64,000 nt of DNA from Actinacidiphila guanduensis. Its GTDB lineage: Bacteria > Actinomycetota > Actinomycetes > Streptomycetales > Streptomycetaceae. Under the pieces are notes generated by a model that saw only the letters and a list, made by a program, of their open reading frames with translations, did no database searches and was not told where the DNA came from. Made by a program: the position numbers and the translations under genes. The DNA lies in contig NZ_FNIE01000004.1 in assembly GCF_900103985.1 (NCBI RefSeq), positions 558,001 through 622,000 of the forward strand, read 5' to 3'. Of the stretch, positions 60,640 through 64,000 are shown in pieces (the stretch's first letter is position 1; each line of letters begins with the position of its first letter).

Positions 60640-61623
60640 ATGGATGTGGGCGGATTCGGCGGGTACGCCATGCCCGGAATGCCGGGGATGGACGCAGACC
60701 TTCCGCCGTTCACCCTCGGCCGGGGCCTCGCCTTCGGCGGCGACCCGTTCTTCCTGGTCCTCTGCGTGGTGCTGCTCGCCCTCTACGGCTGGGGGGCGGT
60801 GCGGCTGTGGTCGCGCGGCGACCGCTGGCCGGTCGGCCGCGCGGTGTCCTTCGCCGCCGGCGTGGTGACCATCGGCGTCACGATGTGCACCAAGCTCAAC
60901 GACTACGGCATGGTGCTGTTCAGCGTGCACATGGTGCAGCACATGATCATCAGCATGGTCTCGCCGATCCTGCTGCTGCTCGGCGCCCCGGTGACGCTGG
61001 CGCTGCGCGCCCTGCCGACCGCCGGGCGGGGCCGGATCGGGCCGCGCGAGCTGCTGGTGAAGCTGCTGCACAGCCGCTACCTGCAGGTGATCACCCACCC
61101 GGCGTTCACCATCCCGCTGTTCGTGGCGAGCCTGTACGGGCTGTACTTCACCCCGATCTTCGACGGCCTGATGCGCAGCGAGGCCGGGCACATCGCGATG
61201 ATGGTGCACTTCCTCGCGGTCGGCCTGATCTTTTTCTGGCCGATCATGGGCGTGGACCCGGGGCCGAACCGGCCCGGCTATGTGATGCGGATGCTGGAGC
61301 TGTTCGCCGGGATGCCGTTCCACGCCTTCTTCGGCATCGCGCTGATGATGGCGAGCGAGCCGATGGTCGGCACGTTCAAGCACCCGGCGGCGTCGCTCGG
61401 GGTGGACCCGCTCAGCGACCAGACGGCGGCCGGCGGCATCGCGTGGGCGTTCAGCGAGGTGCCCTCGGTGATCGTCCTGGTGGCGCTCCTCTTCCAGTGG
61501 TACACCTCCGAGCAGCGCCAGGCCCGCCGCAAGGACCGGGCCGCCGACCGCGACGGCGACGCGGAGCTGGTGGCGTACAACGCCTATCTGGCCTCGCTCC
61601 AGTCCCGGGGCACCCGCGGCTGA
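60640..61623 (+). CDS. CtaG-type cytochrome c oxidase assembly protein
   Basis: 327 residues, ATG 60640 with GAAGGAG six bases before. The N-terminus has a Met-rich stretch (MPGMPGMDADLPPF), a likely copper-binding segment. About seven membrane helices follow with HMVQHMIISMVSPILLLLGAPVTLALRAL and MVHFLAVGLIFFWPIMGVDP, as in Caa3_CtaG proteins. It should help insert copper into cytochrome oxidase. Confidence 0.93.
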   Translation: MDVGGFGGYAMPGMPGMDADLPPFTLGRGLAFGGDPFFLVLCVVLLALYGWGAVRLWSRGDRWPVGRAVSFAAGVVTIGVTMCTKLNDYGMVLFSVHMVQHMIISMVSPILLLLGAPVTLALRALPTAGRGRIGPRELLVKLLHSRYLQVITHPAFTIPLFVASLYGLYFTPIFDGLMRSEAGHIAMMVHFLAVGLIFFWPIMGVDPGPNRPGYVMRMLELFAGMPFHAFFGIALMMASEPMVGTFKHPAASLGVDPLSDQTAAGGIAWAFSEVPSVIVLVALLFQWYTSEQRQARRKDRAADRDGDAELVAYNAYLASLQSRGTRG

Positions 61624-61646
61624 GGCCGCCGCTCTCCAGGTACGCC

Positions 61647-61687
61647 AAGGGGGCCTTCCCGGCACATGTCCCCGGGGAAGGGCCCTT
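61647..61687 (+). terminator. Terminator after the CtaG-like gene
   Basis: An imperfect stem of about 13 bp (AAGGGGGCCTTCCC with GGGAAGGGCCCTT) is followed by TTTCTCTTC. It lies 24 bp after the stop codon, in the proper orientation. Confidence 0.75.
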
Positions 61688-61814
61688 TCTCTTCGCGCAT
61701 CCCGAGGCACGCCGCGGGCCGCGTGCGCGGGGCGTGGTGCAGCGCGGACGATCGGTGATCACAAAGTGGGCATGACGGCTTCCGTGAGTGGTCGCACGGT
61801 GGCAGGCTGTGCCC

Positions 61815-64000
61815 ATGAAGGGCAACCTCCCGCCCGAGACCACGAGTTTCGTCGGTCGCGGGCCCGAACTCGCGCGCCTGGGCGCCGCCTTGGAGCACCA
61901 CCGGCTCGTCACCCTCACCGGCCCCGGCGGCGTCGGCAAGACCCGCCTCGCGCAGCGCGCGGCGGCCCTGGCCGGCGGAGCACCGCCGGAACGGTTCTCC
62001 TCGGGCGGGGAGCCGGCGGACGGGACGCAGGCACCGGCGGGCGCGGGAGCCGCGGACGAGGAACTGCCGGACGACGAATTGGCGGACGCCGAACTGCTGG
62101 ACGAGGAGCTGCCGGCCCGAAGGTTCGACGGCGCCCCGGCCGCGCCCCCCGCCACGCTCTTCCCCGACGGGGTCTGGTGGGCCGACCTCGCCACGCTCGA
62201 CAGCTCCTATCTGCTGCTGCCCACAGTGAGCGACGCCGTCGACCTCGCCGACCACTCCCCGCGGATGCCCGTGGAGGCGCTGTGCGAGTGGCTGGCCGAC
62301 AAGCGGCTGCTGCTGGTGCTGGACTCCTGCGAGCACGTCGTCGAGGAGTGCGCCCACCTGGTGGGCGAACTGCTCACCTCCGCACCGGGGCTGACCGTCC
62401 TCGCCACCAGCCGGCGGCCGCTCGGCGACACCGTGGAGGAGATCGTGGAGGTGGACCCGCTGCCGGCCGGCGGCGCCGACGCGCTCGCCCTCTTCGGCGC
62501 GCGCGTCACTGCCCGGCTCGGGCCCGGGCCCATGGCCGAGCCGGGCGCGGCGGCCGCCGCCGAAGCCATCTGCCGCCGCCTGGAGGGGATCCCGCTGGCC
62601 ATCGAGCTGGCGGCGGCGCAGGTCGGCCCCGCCCCGGTGGCGGAGGTCGCCGAGCGGCTGGACTCGCGCTTCGACGTGCTCTCCCGCTCCGACTTCGTCT
62701 GGCCGCGCCGCCACCAGGCGCTGCGCACCACGATCGGCTGGAGCCATGAGCTGTGCGCGCCCCTGGAGCGTCTGCTGTGGGCGCGGCTCAGCGTCTTCCG
62801 CGGCTCGTTCGACCTGCCGGCCGCCGAAGCGGTCGCGGCGGGCGGCCCGTTGGCCGCCGAGGAGGTGGCGCCGCTGCTGGAGCGGCTGGTCGCGCAGTCG
62901 GTGCTGCGCCGGACCGGGACCGCCGCGGCCGAGCGCTACCGCATGCTCGACACCATCCGCGAGTACGGCGGCGCGTGGCTGCGGGAGCTGGGCGAGACGG
63001 CGGCCACCCGGGAGCGGCACGCCGAGCACTTCGCCGCGCTGGCCCACCGGGCGGACGCGGCGTGGGCGGGTCCCGGCCAGCTGCAGGGCTACCGCGCCGT
63101 CGAGGACGCCCACACCGACCTGCGGGCGGCCCTGGACCACTGGCTCGACCGCGATCCGCGCCGGGCCGCCGAACTCGCCGGGCGGCTGGTCTACTTCTGG
63201 ACCTGCTGCGGCCATCTCAAGGAGGCCAGGGACTACCTGGTGCGGGCCCTGGACCGGCACACCGTCCCGGACGGCACCCGCACCCGCGCGCTCATCGGCC
63301 TCGGCGCCACCCTCGCCCTGCACGGCGACCACGCGGGCGCGGCCAAGGTCGGTGCCGAGGTGGCGGCGGCGGCCGAGGCGAGCGGCGATCCCGACGACCG
63401 GATCGGCGCGGCCTGCCTGACCGGGCTGCACGGCATGCTCACCGGGCAGGCGCAGCTGGCCGTCGACACCGCGCGGGCCGCCCTCGCGGCCGCCCCCGGC
63501 TCGCCCTTCGACTCCCCCGACCGGCTGCGCTGCAGCCTGGTGGAGGTGCTGTCGCTGACCGCGCTCGGCGACTTCGAGGGGGGCCGCACCCGCGCCCTGC
63601 GCCTGCGGGAACAGTGCGTGCGGGCGGGCGAGTTGTGGGCCCGCTCGTATCTGGACTACCAGCTGTCCGTCGTCGCGCTCTTCTCCTCGGCGCCCGCCGA
63701 GGCCATCGGGTACGCGCGCACCATGCTGGAGAGCAAGCGGCTGCTGGGCGACGCCTTCGGCATCGCGCTCGGCCTGGACCTGCTGGCCGCGGCCCTCGCC
63801 GCCGACGGCCGGGCGGAGGCCGCCGCGTCGGTCTACGGCACCGGCGGCGCCTACTGGCGCAGCGTCGGCCACCCGCAGCGCGGCGCCCCGGAGTTGCGCG
63901 CCGTCCGGGAGCGCTGCGAGCAGACCGCGCGCGCGGCGCTGGGCGACGAGGACTTCGCCACCGCCTTCGCCCGCGGCGCGGCCGCGGACCTCCAGGCGGC
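61815..64000 (+). CDS. STAND (NB-ARC) ATPase regulator, 3' truncated by window end
   Basis: At least 728 residues from the ATG at 61815; the frame is open to the window end. The start NLPPETTSFVGRGPELARLGAAL and the P-loop LTGPGGVGKTRLAQ (GKT 41-43) are typical of LuxR/AfsR-like STAND regulators. Walker B is RLLLVLDSCEHVVEE near 165-178 and a GIPLAIELAAA motif follows. TPR-like helices fill the remainder. Between P-loop and second strand there is an unusual acidic insert of about 60 residues (DEELPDDELADAELLDEELP). A C-terminal LuxR HTH may lie beyond the window. Confidence 0.88.
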   Translation, partial: MKGNLPPETTSFVGRGPELARLGAALEHHRLVTLTGPGGVGKTRLAQRAAALAGGAPPERFSSGGEPADGTQAPAGAGAADEELPDDELADAELLDEELPARRFDGAPAAPPATLFPDGVWWADLATLDSSYLLLPTVSDAVDLADHSPRMPVEALCEWLADKRLLLVLDSCEHVVEECAHLVGELLTSAPGLTVLATSRRPLGDTVEEIVEVDPLPAGGADALALFGARVTARLGPGPMAEPGAAAAAEAICRRLEGIPLAIELAAAQVGPAPVAEVAERLDSRFDVLSRSDFVWPRRHQALRTTIGWSHELCAPLERLLWARLSVFRGSFDLPAAEAVAAGGPLAAEEVAPLLERLVAQSVLRRTGTAAAERYRMLDTIREYGGAWLRELGETAATRERHAEHFAALAHRADAAWAGPGQLQGYRAVEDAHTDLRAALDHWLDRDPRRAAELAGRLVYFWTCCGHLKEARDYLVRALDRHTVPDGTRTRALIGLGATLALHGDHAGAAKVGAEVAAAAEASGDPDDRIGAACLTGLHGMLTGQAQLAVDTARAALAAAPGSPFDSPDRLRCSLVEVLSLTALGDFEGGRTRALRLREQCVRAGELWARSYLDYQLSVVALFSSAPAEAIGYARTMLESKRLLGDAFGIALGLDLLAAALAADGRAEAAASVYGTGGAYWRSVGHPQRGAPELRAVRERCEQTARAALGDEDFATAFARGAAADLQA

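Overview
The window looks like chromosomal DNA of a streptomycete or close relative (Streptomycetaceae). The DNA is very GC-rich with strong third-position G/C. GTG and TTG starts are common, genes overlap by ATGA, GTGA or TTGA, and the families are typical of the group: SpoIIE-type phosphatases, a MoxR/DUF58/DUF4129 operon, MurT/GatD, an HTH/ImmA/MAB_1171c-like triplet and DUF3626. Nothing points to a phage, plasmid or intact transposon, and I found no rRNA, tRNA or CRISPR.

Layout. 0-5 kb: a TetR regulator facing a quinone-oxidoreductase-like gene, a C39-like peptidase, a GNAT acetyltransferase and a pentapeptide-repeat protein. 4.3-6.3 kb: two arrays of one ~138-bp tandem repeat in opposite orientation, on either side of a PAP2 phosphatase gene that has a BlaI/CopY-like operator. 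6.3-13.6 kb: a cysteine-free L33/L31B ribosomal pair, an acyltransferase-SGNH membrane enzyme, a DUF3626 protein, a methyltransferase, a SpoIIE phosphatase with a kinase-like domain and a VOC protein. 13.9-19.4 kb: a cell-envelope block. Two secreted membrane proteins (one VWA) run leftwards. A DUF4232 surface protein with LAATG sorting motifs, a sortase, an ECF sigma factor and a transmembrane DUF4232 protein run rightwards. This is the best candidate for an undescribed system: the wall-linked and membrane-linked partners carry nearly the same extracellular domain.

20-34 kb: a second PP2C phosphatase, RNase HI with a C-terminal Cys/His cluster, NDH-2 divergent from paaK (PaaR-like box between), a flotillin/NfeD-like pair, an NhaA-DsbA fusion, a TetR/MMPL divergon with a perfect palindrome, and a NiCoT nickel/cobalt permease behind a Nur-box-like site. 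34-42 kb: an N5-glutamine-type methyltransferase overlapping a GH2 beta-mannosidase, then a five-gene MoxR/DUF58/DUF4129 operon. 42.6-48.6 kb: a complete peptide-type ABC importer with both ATPases fused.

48.6-64 kb: a baeRF-type protein; an XRE/ImmA/7-TM triplet; SRPBCC, universal-stress and orphan winged-helix genes; a 48-residue membrane protein; an acyl-CoA dehydrogenase/TetR divergon; murT-gatD (lipid II amidation); pfkA; a CtaG-like assembly factor; and the start of a large STAND ATPase regulator cut by the window end. Homology and family calls rest on reading motifs; no database search was possible.
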